Source: Crotalaria pallida
Taxonomy: Eukaryota; Streptophyta; Magnoliopsida; Fabales; Fabaceae
Assembly (NCBI GenBank): GCA_037953625.1
Contig: CM075650.1
Span: forward strand, 46,380,206 to 46,444,205
Length of the DNA stretch: 64,000 bases
Reading direction: 5' to 3'
Shown: piece after piece, positions 1 to 11,305 of the stretch
Layout of the letters: every line of letters starts with the position of its first letter
How positions within the stretch are numbered: the stretch's first letter is position 1
Notes under the pieces: model-generated
What the model was told of the DNA's origin: nothing
Database searches by the model: none
What the model saw: the letters and a program-made list of their open reading frames with translations, nothing else
Program-made: the position numbers and the translations under genes

Positions 1-272
1 TGTTTAAAATTTAGTTTTCTTTTGATTTGCTATATTTCATTCGTGCAAGCCCTGAATATGTTTTATTGGATTAGCAGGGCATGAAAATTAAATTAGTATG
101 TTTATAAATATTTTCTGAACTGTACTGGTTGACAGGTTTATAAAAGTTATTTTTGGGAAAGTCCGATAAACAGAGGAGACTCTGTCGGATTTTTGTTAAG
201 ATTTAAAAAGAAATTTTCAAGTCCATATTTTTATAAAACTCAGTTTAATTAAATATTTGTGAGGGTGTTACA
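1..272 (-). mobile_element. Truncated LTR (B), chromovirus-like
   Basis: Read on the minus strand, an LTR starts at 272 with TGTAACACCCTC and runs leftwards out of the window. It interrupts another LTR (A, 273-459), so it is the younger insertion. The TGTAACACCC start is shared by all the Ty3/gypsy chromovirus-like LTRs here, but the sequence beyond it differs from each of them. No ORF is visible. The family is inferred from the terminus only. Confidence 0.5.
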
Positions 273-459
273 CCAACCCAGGGACTTATATGCAAAATAC
301 TTATTTCATGCATAATTATATTTATTAACTAAATCCACACACATTTCCTAACTACATAAACACAGATTTTGATCAAGGATTAAAATAGAAATTATTAATT
401 ATAATTAATTTTATAATTAACATTTCATTAATCGGGGATTAAAATTTTGGGGTGTTACA
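273..459 (-). mobile_element. Truncated Tekay-like LTR (A)
   Basis: A minus-strand LTR begins at 459 (TGTAACACCCC) and aligns by eye over its whole 187 bp with the LTR start at 3789. It interrupts a protease coding region exactly after the DSGATH motif and is cut at 273 by LTR B. It is either the 5' end of a younger element or part of a solo LTR; the rest lies left of the window. Confidence 0.6.
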
Positions 460-1560
460 AATGCGTTGCACCAGAATCAAACAAAACATTACAAAGCTGA
501 CCATTTAGCAAGTAGTTACCTTGCACAAGATCAAAAGATCGGCTTGCCTCCACACCACTAAGTGTAAAACCCTTCCTTGAACCACGGGCCTATCAGCTGC
601 CCCTCTTGCATTGGCTTTGGCCGGTTCCTTGCAGTCTCTCGCAAAGTGTCCCGATTTCCCACAGTTGAAACAGCCACTTGTTCCCCAACAAAAACGGCCA
701 TAATGATGGCGCTTGCACTTGTCACAGAATGGAGCCTCGCTCCGAAGGTTCCTTCCATCATTACCTCCAATCTTCCCTTTGCCTTTCCCTCGGCGATCAT
801 ACAGACTCTTGCCTCGGTTGTTGAAACCCTTGCGCCTCTGAGGTCCATAATTTCGGCTATCTTTTCCCTCGGTTGCTTGCAACTCTTCAGCTTTCTTGTC
901 ATCTTTATACATCCTACACATGTCCACAAGTGCAGGAAAGCTTTGGATCCGTTGGTAGCTGAAAATTGACTTTAGTTTGGGCCTTAAGCCTCCCTTAAAC
1001 TTGATACACTTGCTCCTTTCATCAGGGTTTTTCTTATAGTATGGAGAGTACTTCATCAACTCCTCGAACTTGGCCGCGTACTCGCCCACACTCATGTTTC
1101 CTTGTTTCAGCTGCAAGAACTCCACCTCCTTCTTTCTCTTCAAATCCTCAGGGAAGTATTTACTGAGAAACCTGTCCATAAATACACCCCAATTCACATC
1201 CCTTCCTTCATAGTGTAGGAGTTGAATCGTGTGATTCCACCAGTTCTCAGCTTCATCCTCTAGCAAGTAGACTGCATATGCTACTTTCTGAGCTTCCGTG
1301 CAATCCAAAGTTCTCAAAATCTTGTCCATGGTGTGAATCCACTTATTGGCCTCCTCAGGTTTAAATCCTCCTTCGAATTTGGGTGGATTACAACTCCTAA
1401 AATCTGACAGACTCTTTGCCTCAGCTTTTCCCACATTACACTGGTGAGGGGGATTAACCGGTTGAGGTGGTCGTTGAGATTGTTGTTGTTGCATGGACTC
1501 CAACACCGCGGTAATCCTCTCTAACATCGCATTGGTGTGATTTTGGTTTCTAGTTTCCAT
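460..1560 (-). pseudogene. gag: Ty3/gypsy gag-protease fragment
   Basis: The minus-strand ORF (1560 to 505) is the capsid/nucleocapsid part of a Tekay-type chromovirus. It has the retrotransposon-gag core ([45 protein letters not shown] pattern) and one CCHC knuckle, CFNCGKSGHFARDC. The same order is seen in the complete element at 32970. Near its end the frame shifts by one base, and the continuing frame reaches the aspartic-protease motif DSGATH just before 460, where LTR A is inserted. The starting Met at 1558-1560 matches the gag start of the complete element (MET/MAS..R.RNHTN). Gag would form the particle and protease would process the polyprotein; neither is functional here. Confidence 0.85.
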
Positions 1561-1793
1561 AATAGACCTGCGCTATGGACTTATGGTCACATATGTTGAA
1601 CTAAAGAAACATTCATCACACCACCTATACTAAGGTCTTAACCAAAACCTCAAACAAAACATTCAATTGTATCTAATGCTCAGACCAAGCAAGATACTAG
1701 CATTCAAAACAATAAATATACCCTATGGATACCTGCTTGATGTTGATGGCTACCCTTCTGGAACTACTTCAACTACTACAAGATCTGACTTTT
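1561..1793 (-). other. Untranslated leader of the gag fragment
   Basis: This 233-bp stretch lies between the gag start and the primer-binding site. It has no ORF worth calling. Its length is close to the 190-bp leader of the complete Tekay element. Confidence 0.5.
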
Positions 1794-1805
1794 GCTCTGA
1801 TACCA
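1794..1805 (-). promoter_or_regulatory. Primer-binding site (tRNA-Met type)
   Basis: The minus strand reads TGGTATCAGAGC, the usual plant initiator-Met tRNA primer site, a few bases inside the LTR end at 1811 (...GTGTCACA). It fixes the orientation of the gag fragment and the LTR boundary. Confidence 0.85.
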
Positions 1806-1810
1806 CTCAG

Positions 1811-2500
1811 TGTGACACCCTTCTTTCTTTTCCATAATAATTCATATAATAACTATCTCTTAATTGAATAAAATATGGACTTGAAAGTATTAGGAAAATA
1901 TAGAAATAAAATTTTCTTTTAAGGCGGGTGCACAAACCAAAACATGGAATTCTTGGAGAATATAATTTATGTCGTTCTAATAATTGTGTTGGATTCGGCA
2001 TTTGCTAAATTAAGAAAAACCTTTTCATAATCCAGATAGCATCGGTGCTTTTGAAAACGTATTGACATAGTAAAATTAAACGATGCATATCCATTCTTTC
2101 TTTCGCGGAACTGATACCATTTAAATAACATAACCGAATCCGTTAATTAACCTTTATCAGAGTGAGCAGAAATGGTAGGACTATGCACAGTTATAATATG
2201 AACATAAGTTATATATATATATATATATATATATAAGTCATGGAATACATAGTCCCAGTAGTCATGTCTCCAAGATTCCCATACAAGTCCATAACAGATC
2301 TATATCAAAATATAACCATAACCCTAGAGCTCTCAAGAGCATATCTACAAAATATACAAATCAAAATAGGAACTCTAGAGGTGGTCACATAGATCTGGTC
2401 GCAACAGTAGTAGTAGTGATAGTAGTAGCAGTCTCCAGGTAGCAGAAGTAAACATCCTCATCATCAACAGCAACAACAGTATCTCCTCCACAACATCCCT
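1811..2500 (-). mobile_element. 3' portion of a Tekay-like LTR
   Basis: The segment ends (minus strand) at 1811, directly before the primer-binding site. It resembles the last 500 bp of the complete Tekay LTR (phrases such as TATGGACTTGTAT and an (AT)n run, here at 2210-2235). The left part of this LTR is missing; a reverse-transcriptase fragment abuts it near 2500. The exact junction cannot be placed by eye. Confidence 0.55.
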
Positions 2501-3345
2501 TGTTTGAAATCACATGCCCCAAAAACTTAACCTCCTCCATCCAGAACTCACACTTTGCAAGTTTGGCGTACAACTACTTCTCTTTCAGAATACTTAACAC
2601 TATCCTCAAGTGTTCAGCATGCTCCTCCGGGTTCTTAGAGTAAATAAGGATATCGTCAATGAACACAACCACGAATGAATCTAAATAGGGTCTAAAGATT
2701 CGATTCATGTAGTCCATGAAAATAGCTGGTGCATTGGTCAATCCGAACGGCATCACAACATACTCATAATGCCCGTATCGGGATCAAAATGCAGTCTTGG
2801 AGATATCCTCTTCTCTAATCCTGATCTGATGATACCCTGGTCTCGGATCAATCTTGGAAAATACTGAAGCCCCACGAACTTGATCCATAAGGTCATATAT
2901 CCTTGGTAAAGGATACTTGTTCTTGATTGTGACCTTATTCAATTGCCGATAGTCGATGCACATCCTCATACTACCATCTTTCTTCTTGACGAACAAAACC
3001 GATGCACCCCATGGTGATACACTTGGTCGGATCATCTGCTTTTGTAACAATTCCTCAATCTGCTTCTTCATCTCGGCCATTTCCGGTGGTGCCATTCTAT
3101 AAGGAGCGATAGAAATGGGACCAGCTCCCAGAACTAAATCAATTCCAAATTCAATTTCTCTCTTCGGTGGCAAAGCAGGTATCTCATCAGCGAATACCTC
3201 CGGAAAATCTCTGACAACAGGGATCTCTTCAATCTTCGGGCCTTTCTCCTCCACTTCAATGTTGAACAAGCACATATAGCCTGAAGGTTTCGGGTTTCTA
3301 TAGAACATGCAAACCTTCAACAAATTGGCCAAATGCCTCTCAATT
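2500..3345 (-). pseudogene. pol: Ty3/gypsy reverse transcriptase fragment
   Basis: The minus-strand reading shows the N-terminal two thirds of a chromovirus reverse transcriptase: the [12 protein letters not shown] linker, VDYRQLN-like [32 protein letters not shown] and the catalytic FIDDILIYS box, ending at [10 protein letters not shown]. The frame is broken by two nonsense codons, about 2781-2783 (TGA where the complete element has CGA) and 2571-2573 (TAG where it has CAG). Both are C-to-T changes, the usual decay of methylated plant repeats. Protease, RNase H and integrase are absent. It was once the copying enzyme of the element and is now dead. Confidence 0.85.
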
Positions 3346-3789
3346 CGGGTTTGATTGGCCTTTATAGACATTGGACGAGCTCATGCGAGTCGACACGATG
3401 ATCATAGACGTGGTTGAAGAGTGATTTCGTGTCAACACAACGAAATCGTTGATGGTGACTCACCAAACGCACTAACTCGTGCAACTCTGTTCAGAATACT
3501 CGAGTATTTTCAGAAATACTCGAGTGTTTTGACCAGTTTTTGAAAAATAATAATTTTATTTACTTTCCCTCCAAAACCTTTCCTATAATTACCTCTAGGT
3601 CCCAACTCAGGGACTAATATGCAAAAATATTTATTTCATGCATGATTATACTTGCAAAAATAAATTCACACATCCACCACTAATAAAATCACAGATTTTT
3701 AATCAAAGATTAAATTAGAAATAATTAATTACAATAAATTTTATAATTAACATTTCATTAATCAGGGATTAAAATTTTGGGGCGTTACA
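3345..3789 (-). mobile_element. 5' portion (U3) of a Tekay-like LTR
   Basis: The minus strand starts TGTAACGCCCC at 3789 and matches the first ~440 bp of the complete Tekay LTR in layout: an AT-rich start, 'TTAGTCCCTGA', a pair of ACTCGAGT palindromes (3495-3525), a conserved GAACTCGT-like block and a TATA box at 3360-3366. It then joins directly to RT sequence, so the rest of the LTR and the gag-protease region are deleted. Confidence 0.65.
3360..3366 (-). promoter_or_regulatory. LTR TATA box
   Basis: The minus strand reads TATAAAG, 423 bp from the LTR start. The equivalent boxes lie 433 bp (7711) and 442 bp (29908) from the starts of the other two Tekay-type LTRs, which supports it as the U3 promoter element. 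Confidence 0.55.
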
Positions 3790-5149
3790 TGTGTCCTTTT
3801 CAAACCTCAAATTTTAATTTCAAACGTAAGCGCTCTGAGATGAAAATCTTAGCTTGAGGTTGAAAACGATGAACAGATGTTGCCGAGCTTGACGACTGTT
3901 CGAGCTTGGGAACTTGAGTGACTTTATGCAGCAGAGAGCTAAGTCAGAATTGAGCTTGAACCGGGCTGAAGATCTGAGCTTGATGACGCTTGCACTGAAA
4001 ATGATCTGAGCTTACTTCTGCAGCAAGGGTGATCGAGGCCGTACCCGATACAAAGAAAAACAGTTTAAATATAGTACTAGGAAGTGACTCCTAGGTCGTC
4101 TCCCAAGGAATATCTTATCAAGCAAAAGGTCGAAAACATAGTATGCATAGAAAACAGGAGGGTTTTGTATTGAATATTGAATAATTGAAATCAAAGCAGA
4201 ATTAAATAAAAACGAAGCAATAGATAAGGAAAAGCGGATAAACCCCTTTGGCTCGTGTTCACAACTCTATCATTAGTCACAAAAGATCAATTTCTTCCCT
4301 CTTCACTGTCCAACTTGTGAGAACTAAATACTAAGCGAAAATTCAATTCTCACCCCAAAACCCTAACCTCTAATTAAGCATTAAAATCCAAAGCATGGAA
4401 TTTTTACGAGTTTGCATAAATTAAGCATTCATACACATGGATTATCTCTATAGAATGGAACTAAGCGAACCATAACATATCAACAAGCACGAAAACAGTG
4501 AATAAAAATGAAATAGCATTAAGAACAAAACCTCAAGAGTATGTGATACATTACCAAAGGGATTTAACCTAAGAGTTTAGCCTTCCATGATGAAAAATAC
4601 CAAAAACGTGTAGAAAAGGGAAGAGAGAGAAACCCTAGCAGCCACCACAAGCTTGGAGAGCAAAAGTAAGCCTTCTCTAGAGAGAGAAAGTGAAAAACGT
4701 GATTATGGAAGGTGTGACTGCTAGTTTACACGAATTTTGGCTTTTAAATCTCTAAACGGGCCTAAATCATGGGCCAAATCCTAAGGAAAGCTAATCTCTA
4801 AATTAAATCTAAAAATATCCTATAGATAAAATCTAAATCTTAAAAGATATAAACTAAATCTCAAATAATCCTAATGATAGATTACAATCTTCACTTCATC
4901 ATATATCTTCTCTTCCAAAATTAAATCTTCACTCCCAAAATGCCCAAAAAGCCCTTGTGCCAAATATGACCTGAAAATAATAATAGATTAAATTAGGCTA
5001 AATAATCCAAATTAATTAAAATCCAGAATAATAGTCTAATAAAGTCTAAAATACTAAATTATTCTATACAATATCAAGCAGGCATCCAAAATCATCAATG
5101 AGAGCAAAATAAGGCTGTGAATAATGGGAAATATAATGCTCATCAAACA
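3790..5149 (-). mobile_element. Athila-type 3' LTR (remnant)
   Basis: On the minus strand a PPT-like AAGTGTGGGGG is followed at 5149 by TGTTTGATGAGC, taken as the LTR start. The LTR runs left to about 3790, where the Tekay-like debris begins. It contains no ORF of note. The end that should abut the host was lost or covered at 3789/3790, so no target duplication can be tested. Confidence 0.55.
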
Positions 5150-6612
5150 CCCCCACACTTATCCTTTTGCACTCCTGGGAAAAACTAAGATATAGGACTA
5201 AGAAGACTAATATGAACCAAAGTGAATCATGTAAGAAAAAATACCAAAAACTAAGAAAATGCAAAACCTAAGAGATTACATATTTCACAATGAATTCTAG
5301 GAAATGCAAAGAAATGGGCAAAATCGAGCACACGAAGAGAATAAAGACCAAAGAATCAAGGCATCCATGAACATCATCCAATTATTTCAAATATGCAAAG
5401 AAAACCAATGACATCAAGAGGGTAGTCACAAAGATGATAGAAACTCACAAGGATCACTCAAAAGTGTTTACACTCAAGTGTTTAGGGTTAATCAGTGTTT
5501 ACACTCAAGGCACATCATAAAAAACAAACACAACCATAAGCTTGACAAGCCTCTAACATCAACAATCAACACACATGCACATTAAGATCAAAAGGTCTTT
5601 TCAGGGTTGTAATGGGGCCAAGGACAAGGTGGGATAAAATATGGAAATGTAGCTAAAACCAAGGGAATAGAGGTGCAATGGGGAATAAGTAAAAAGTAAG
5701 CACAATCCACCCCAGAATGAAATGATGAACATAACAACAACCTCTAATTCCAATTCCTTTTTTTCTTTTCTTTTTTTTTCTTCTTTCTATTTCTGTTTTT
5801 TCTTTCTATTTCTTTTTTTTTTGCATTGGAGAACATCATGAACGAAAGAAAAGAAGAAACAACATAAATGGCATAATGAGATAAAGCCATAATTACAACA
5901 CCAACCATAGAGGAAAAACCAAGAACTCACAAGAGATGAAGAACAAAGCACCCTCACTTACTTAATACCCATTCCCAAAACAATTCCAAAGCTCCAAAAT
6001 CCCTTAACTTTAGGACAATCATGGTTTTTCAGTCATAGGCTTGTAATGAGCTAAAGAACAAAGAAAGGGGATAAAAAGGCTCAAAGGGGCTATCAAAGGA
6101 TAAATTCATTCAAGGTAGGCTCATATGGCTAGTGGCTTATTCAAGAAACACAATGCCTAAATCACTTCAAAATGTGCATGGGAATATCAAGTACCAACAA
6201 GAGTCAAGTCAAGTTCTAGAGTGCAAGTAATCCAGAGTGCAATCACACATGAAAGAAAATTAGGTGGCATATATAGCAATCCACCCACAATTAAGGCTCA
6301 AATCCTCACAAAAGGGACAATTCTATCACAGTGTGACCACCTCTTAATTATCAAAAGCAACTTTGCACACAGAAATGCATGAATTCAGACACAAGATACC
6401 AAAACTCTACTAAAATAAATTAAAAACATGCAAGAAAATGCCCAAAACTAAGCAAAACCTTATAAAATCAAAGCAAAAATATGCAACCTAAACTACTCTC
6501 CCCCCACACTTAAATCACACATTGTCCTCAATGAAACAGAAACAACAGAATTAGACAGATATAGACAAGTGTAATAAAAGTAGTAAAGAAGGAGAAAAGA
6601 AAACTCCCTAAG
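5150..6612 (-). mobile_element. Athila internal 3' region with two polypurine tracts
   Basis: This is non-coding sequence between the pol end and the LTR. Minus-strand PPT-like runs occur at 5151-5162 (AAGTGTGGGGG) and 6498-6514 (TTAAGTGTGGGGGGAG). The second follows a block reading GAGGACAATGTG, a familiar signature after Athila pol. A long T/C tract fills 5756-5822. No env-like ORF survives. Confidence 0.55.
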
Positions 6613-7277
6613 TCATGGTGGGTTAAAGGTGGGTTCGGCCAAAGAGGCTTCCTCCGCAGGTACATCATCCAAAGTGGGAGTGGTTTGGAAAGGCTTGAGT
6701 CGGTGGCCATTGACTTTAAAGCTGTTGTCTGTGGACTCACTCTTGATCTCCATAGTGCCATAAGGAAACACCTGGGTGACTACAAATGGTCAAATCCACT
6801 TGGAGCGGAGCTTTCAACTCATGAGTCCAAGCCTAGAGTTGTAGAGCAACACTTTTTGACCAACCAAGAACTCCTTTCTGGAAATTGAGCTATCATGGAG
6901 CTTCTTGGTCTTCTCTTTATAGAACTTGGAGTTCTTATAGGCCTCCAAACGGATCTCATCTAGCTCACTCAATTGCAGCTTCCTCTCCTCACCCGCTTGA
7001 TCAAGAGCTAAGTTACATTGCTTCACAGCCCAGTATGCACGGTGCTCTATCTCCACAGGCAGGTGGCATGCCTTACCAAAGACAACCCGATAAGGTGACA
7101 TCCCTATGGGTGCCTTGTAAGCGGTCCGATGGGCCCAAAGAACATCCTCCAATCGTGTGCTCCAATCCTTTCTATTAGGCTTCACCATCTTCTCCAAAAT
7201 CCACTTGATCTCTCTATTTGAAATCTCAGCTTGCCCATTGGTTTGGGGGTGATAGGGTGTAGAAACTTTGTACACAA
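6613..7277 (-). pseudogene. pol: Athila-type integrase C-terminal part
   Basis: On the minus strand the protein shows [21 protein letters not shown] followed by ILEKMV, including the catalytic Glu of the DDE triad. Then come the [26 protein letters not shown] block typical of Athila/Tat integrases and a C-terminal tail ending ...EPTFNPP-stop at 6613. The frame between the two parts is broken by in-frame stops around 6780-6815, so it is a pseudogene. The N-terminal and first catalytic parts are cut away by the LTR inserted at 7278. It would have joined element cDNA to the chromosome. Confidence 0.85.
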
Positions 7278-7710
7278 TGTAACACCCCAAATTTTCATCC
7301 CCTGATGTAATGAAAATTTTGATTATGAAAGGTTATTTCATAATTATTTTCCTTAATCATAATTATATATTTCATAATTAATTTAGATTAATTATGTATT
7401 GGTATTTGTGCCTGTGTTAAGTGGAAAAATATTTTGATAAAATACAATATGTAAAAATAATGTTTTTGCATATTAGGACCTAGAAGCAATATTAGGAAGA
7501 TTTTGAAGGGAAGGGCATTAAAATAAATATTTTTGAAAATTTGACCAAAATACTCGAGTATTCCAGGAAACACTCGAGTATTCTGGTCAGTGGTGAACTC
7601 GTTAGTGCGTTTGATGAGTCAACCCACGACGAATCCCTTTCGTTGACACGAAGCCCACTCAACCGAGCTTCCTTGATGATGTGTCGACATGCATGAAGGC
7701 CTGGTTCATG

Positions 7711-7718
7711 TATAAAGG
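7711..7718 (+). promoter_or_regulatory. LTR TATA box
   Basis: TATAAAGG, 433 bp from the LTR start; the position is conserved among three Tekay-type LTRs in the window. Confidence 0.55.
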
Positions 7719-8212
7719 ATCAATGGTGGACGAAGATCAACCATTTTGGTTGATTTGCTCTGAAACACCAAGTTAGGGTTTCTAATTTCGTGCCTTGCAT
7801 ACTCGATCGTTGCTGAGAGTTAAGTTAAGTGTGATACACCATTGTGAAGCTCACGTTTCGAGCTTTACAAAGATATAGGATTCGTGAGTTGAGGTGCTGT
7901 GTGAAAGGAGAATCGAAGCTCGAAAGGAGAGGGATTTTTGCTGTCAAACCAAGTTCCTGAGTTCTGGAGCTTACTTTAAGCTCTGATTCTGGTAAGCTTG
8001 TAAACCCTACGAACCTCAAATTCGTTCATACCTTTAGTTTATGTTGTAGAGAATAATTCCTAACCTCTTTCCCTAATTTTTACAACGATCTTGCATGTCA
8101 AATCCTCTGGTTTTGGTGCTTTGTTCACATGTTGCTGCATGCAAAGGATTTTGGGGGTTAGAGAGTTCTGGTCAATTTCTCTACAATCTCTGTGCTGATT
8201 CACGGCTTAGAG

Positions 8213-9457
8213 GTAAGGGTGAAGCTATTAATTCGCTACAATAAGTTTAAATCAATTGAATTTAGGTTGAGAGTCAACAAGAGACTCTATGGGCATAGTT
8301 TGAAATAGGATCAAGGCTTGGAGGCCTCTCTGGGTTCAAATGTTGATTTGGACAAGTTGCTTATGTTGTATGCAAGCTGTACCAAAGTTGTTTTCCTGCT
8401 AAATGTGCCTAGAATTGGATTTGGTATGTTGAGTTGTTGGAAAAGTGGATTTTATGCATAATTGATGCTATTGTTTGATTCAGTGTAATATGTTGTTAAT
8501 TCTGTATTGGAACATGTTTAATGTGTATAATGTGAGCTTTGTTGATCATTGGTTTTAACTGGAATTGACTAGAATTGGAAATGGTATGTTAAAATGCAGT
8601 TTACACTGTTATCTGTCTGAAAACACTCGAGTATTGGGGGTCAATACTCGAGTATTTCGACCAAACCTGAAACATGAATTTCTGGAAAATAAAGAACACT
8701 CGAGTACTCATGAAGAACACTCGAGTATTTTGATAAAATCTGAGGAACACTCGAGTATCCATGAAGAACACTCGAGTATTTCGGTAAAACTTGAAAAATG
8801 AATTTCTGGAAAGTGAAGAACACTCGAGTATTTATGAATTACTCGAGTACTTTTATGAAAAGTATGATTCACTCGAGTCTAAGAAAATTCCACCCGAGTC
8901 TTTTGTCCAGGGACAGAAAAATATTTTTTTTTAAAACATACCTAAGTCATTTCCATTTGAATCAGCTATGCTTATGGGGAAAATATCATGTTCCAATAAA
9001 AAGAATGGGATGATTAAGAACAACATGGAATACACTGATGAAATATTATTGATTGCACATAATAAGATTTGTGGTTAATCTTAATGGATAAATTTATGTG
9101 CATTCATACATGGAAAAAGGAAATGGATAATTAATTCGGTGGTAACTGGCTCGATGACACATTTTGGTAATGTGTGCAGCATTGTGGGATGCTGTTGGTG
9201 ACGTTATGTGTACACTGTCTGAGCAGTTTCACAATACATGGTGGACATGTATACGAATTGATCGATTGAACGTTCAATAAATAATGGAAATGAGAAGCAT
9301 GCATCATGACACTTATATGATGGGACTAATTATAATGAACCATGCTTACTCATTTGGTTATGCACATAAATACTTGGTACTTGTGGATGTTACTTGCTTT
9401 ATTTATACTTATTTGATTATTTCCAATTATATTGCTTACCCCTTTTGCCCATTATAG
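8213..9457 (+). other. Predicted intron in LTR leader
   Basis: A strong donor (TTAGAG|GTAAGG) at 8213 and an acceptor-like end (TTACCCCTTTTGCCCATTATAG) at 9457 flank the palindrome array and end two bases before GTG-ATG of the LTR ORF. Both sites are conserved in the complete element. It is a prediction from sequence and conservation only. Confidence 0.35.
8620..8905 (+). repeat. ACTCGAGT palindrome array
   Basis: Nine exact CTCGAG cores (within ACTCGAGT) plus one decayed copy (ACCCGAGT) lie in about 280 bp, mostly as pairs ~20 bp apart separated by 30-50 bp. Equivalent arrays lie in the other Tekay-type LTRs. Confidence 0.85.
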
Positions 9458-9460
9458 GTG

Positions 9461-9946
9461 ATGGCTCACTATCTAGCTTGCATCGAGTTGCGCCCACTCC
9501 CTAGTGGAGTGTGGTACTACGAGGACCATAGAGCCACTTATGAGGGGGAGGTAGAGGTGACTCTCTATCACCCTAACCCTCTGGCTCGTGTCCGTCCTCG
9601 TAGGTTTCACATCCCTATTATCTATACCTTGCATGTACCCCCTTTTTATGCTTATCATGGACCACCCCCGACTCGACCAGCTCGTCGATTTCATACTTTC
9701 CGTTTTAGAGCTGCCACTAGATCTCATCCCTCTGCTTCCCGGGTGATTCGTGAGGAGACTCCTGTGCCTAGTCCGATGAGTCCGGTTCATGGGACTCCTT
9801 CAGCTGACCCAGTGCCCAGTGGTAGGGCACCCACTCAGTCGGATGAGGTAGAGGAGGACCCTGAGGAGGCTGAGAGTGAGGGCGAGCCAGTCGAGCACTC
9901 CACTGGGAGTCAGTGGGGAGTTGGAGATCCACCGGGAGATGCATAG
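9461..9946 (+). CDS. LTR-encoded 161-aa protein (Tekay family, copy 1)
   Basis: I do not recognise this protein. It is 161 residues from the ATG at 9461. It has an N-terminal block with GVWYYEDHRAT and EGEVEVTLYHP, an Arg-rich middle (VRPRRF, RFHTFRFRAATR), a Pro/Ser-rich stretch and an acidic C-terminal tail (EVEEDPEEAE). There is no signal peptide, membrane segment or known retroviral motif. Against the copy at 31722 I count about 47 nucleotide but only 12 amino-acid differences in 486 nt, whereas neighbouring non-coding LTR sequence is much less conserved. That suggests selection on the protein while the family was active. It lies in the LTR downstream of the TATA box, in what would be the RNA leader, right after a predicted splice acceptor. 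It may be an accessory protein of the retroelement. Confidence 0.55.
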   Translation: MAHYLACIELRPLPSGVWYYEDHRATYEGEVEVTLYHPNPLARVRPRRFHIPIIYTLHVPPFYAYHGPPPTRPARRFHTFRFRAATRSHPSASRVIREETPVPSPMSPVHGTPSADPVPSGRAPTQSDEVEEDPEEAESEGEPVEHSTGSQWGVGDPPGDA

Positions 9947-9959
9947 TATAGATGGTTAT

Positions 9960-10946
9960 TGTTGGTTTTGGCCTCAAAATCTCGAGAGGGGGGGGGGGGT
10001 GAATCGAGTTTTATTAATGTAGTGAAAAAACCGTTACAAATTAAAAAATTGATTTGAGATGGAGAGATTAAGTGTTTGAAACGGATCGCGAAAACGATAG
10101 AAAATAATAAACGAGTAGCGCGGAAACGTAAAAATGAAATATGCGGAAATTAAAAGAGATAGGGATAGAAAAGCTTGCACCGATGAATTTTATACTGGTT
10201 CAGCCTACCCGTCGAAAGGCCTAGTCCAGTCCCCAAGCGACCCGCCTGAGAGTTCTTATACCAAGCAATAGAGCCGCACCCTATTACAACCAAGAGCACC
10301 CCGCACACTACTAGGAACCTCCGTTCGCTAGGGGCCTCAATCACACAGCAGGGTTCCTCACCCTACGACGTATCAAACGTCCACTAAGGGATTCTCTCCC
10401 TAATTACTAAGGTTTAGAACAAATACAATGAGAGTGATTACAATAGTTTGATGTGTTCTTCAAAAACACAGATTCAACAATCAAGTACTATGATAATGAA
10501 GTAGTTGTTTCTCTAGAAGTCACTCAGTCAATAAGGATTTATGTTCTTCAAAAAATATGAACGTGGAAAGCAGAAGACTTGTGTAGAAGAAGAAGAGAGA
10601 AACGTGAAGCTTAGAAAAAGATGAATGAATGATCTGATCGAATGAATGAATGAAGGAATAGCCTCAATGTTGGAGTGATTTTTTATTTAAAAAGAAAACC
10701 TTTTAGAATCAAAAATGATTTTGAATAAGTAAAACAAAATCAAAATAAAATAAAATAAGATTTGAAATAAGTTTTAAAATCAAAACTAAATCAAAATGAT
10801 TTACGAAATAAAATAAAGATTTGATTCTTAAAACCAAAAAGGAAATAATTCAAACTTAAAATCATTTTCGAATTTTATAAAATAAATCAGAATCTTTTAT
10901 ATAAAAACAAATCAGGAAATAATCAAAATGATTCTGACACGTTTTT
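9960..10946 (-). mobile_element. SIRE-type copia 3' LTR, distal part
   Basis: It begins TGTTGG on the plus strand (minus-strand end CCAACA) and carries a run of twelve G at 9988-9999. It continues until the TTTTT duplication flanking the X array; the other part is 42951-43737. Joined, the LTR is about 1.77 kb and runs TG...CA on the minus strand. The 993 bp have no ORF worth calling. A likely 5-bp duplication, GTTAT, precedes it (9955-9959), but the partner is outside the window. Confidence 0.7.
10942..10946. repeat. Target-site duplication TTTTT of the X array
   Basis: TTTTT lies before LTR1 and again at 42946-42950 after LTR3. The flanking sequences then join into one continuous SIRE LTR. 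The low complexity of the repeat slightly weakens it. Confidence 0.7.
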
Positions 10947-11305
10947 TGTAACAGCCCGATTTTCGTAAACAAAAAATAATTAACTTTTACTTATTAAAGT
11001 GCCAAAAATGAGGCCAAATTTTTTTTTATAAAGCGTTGTTGAAGTGTTTGAAAACATCATTGAAAAGTCCTTTATATTCTTCAACATACTTTTCTGAAAA
11101 CCGAGTTGTTACTGAAGTCTTTCTTTTCATAAAACATTTGTTTTCATAAAAAAAACTTGATTCAAAAACATCATGACAGTTCTTAAAACTTTATATAGGT
11201 CAACCTTGCAAAAGATGTACTCCACAAGTCAAATTAAAAACATGGCTCAATTACATAAATGGTTCATGGCTCGGTAATCCTTAACTCCAATCACTTACAA
11301 CAATC

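Larger units (their letters stand above)
7278..9959 (+). mobile_element. Tekay-type LTR, 5' 2.7 kb
   Basis: It starts TGTAACACCCC inside the Athila integrase and is colinear with the 3.3-kb LTR of the complete element at 29466: TATA box (7711), conserved splice-donor-like site (8213), ACTCGAGT array (8620-8880), hairpin block and 161-codon ORF. It is cut at 9959 by the SIRE 3' LTR, so the last ~560 bp and any internal region lie on the far side of the nested insertions, outside the window. Non-coding parts are clearly more diverged from the complete element than the two LTRs of that element are from each other, so this copy is older or from another subfamily. Confidence 0.85.

Noticed and set aside
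2210..2235. (AT)n runs here and at 32450-32468 and 40334-40349 as regulatory sites
   Set aside because: Simple repeats of variable length even between the two LTRs of one element.
7825..8019. tRNA or other structural RNA genes anywhere in the window
   Set aside because: I looked for tRNA-like arms near the primer sites and in the gaps between elements and saw none; only the primer-complementary 12-mers are present.
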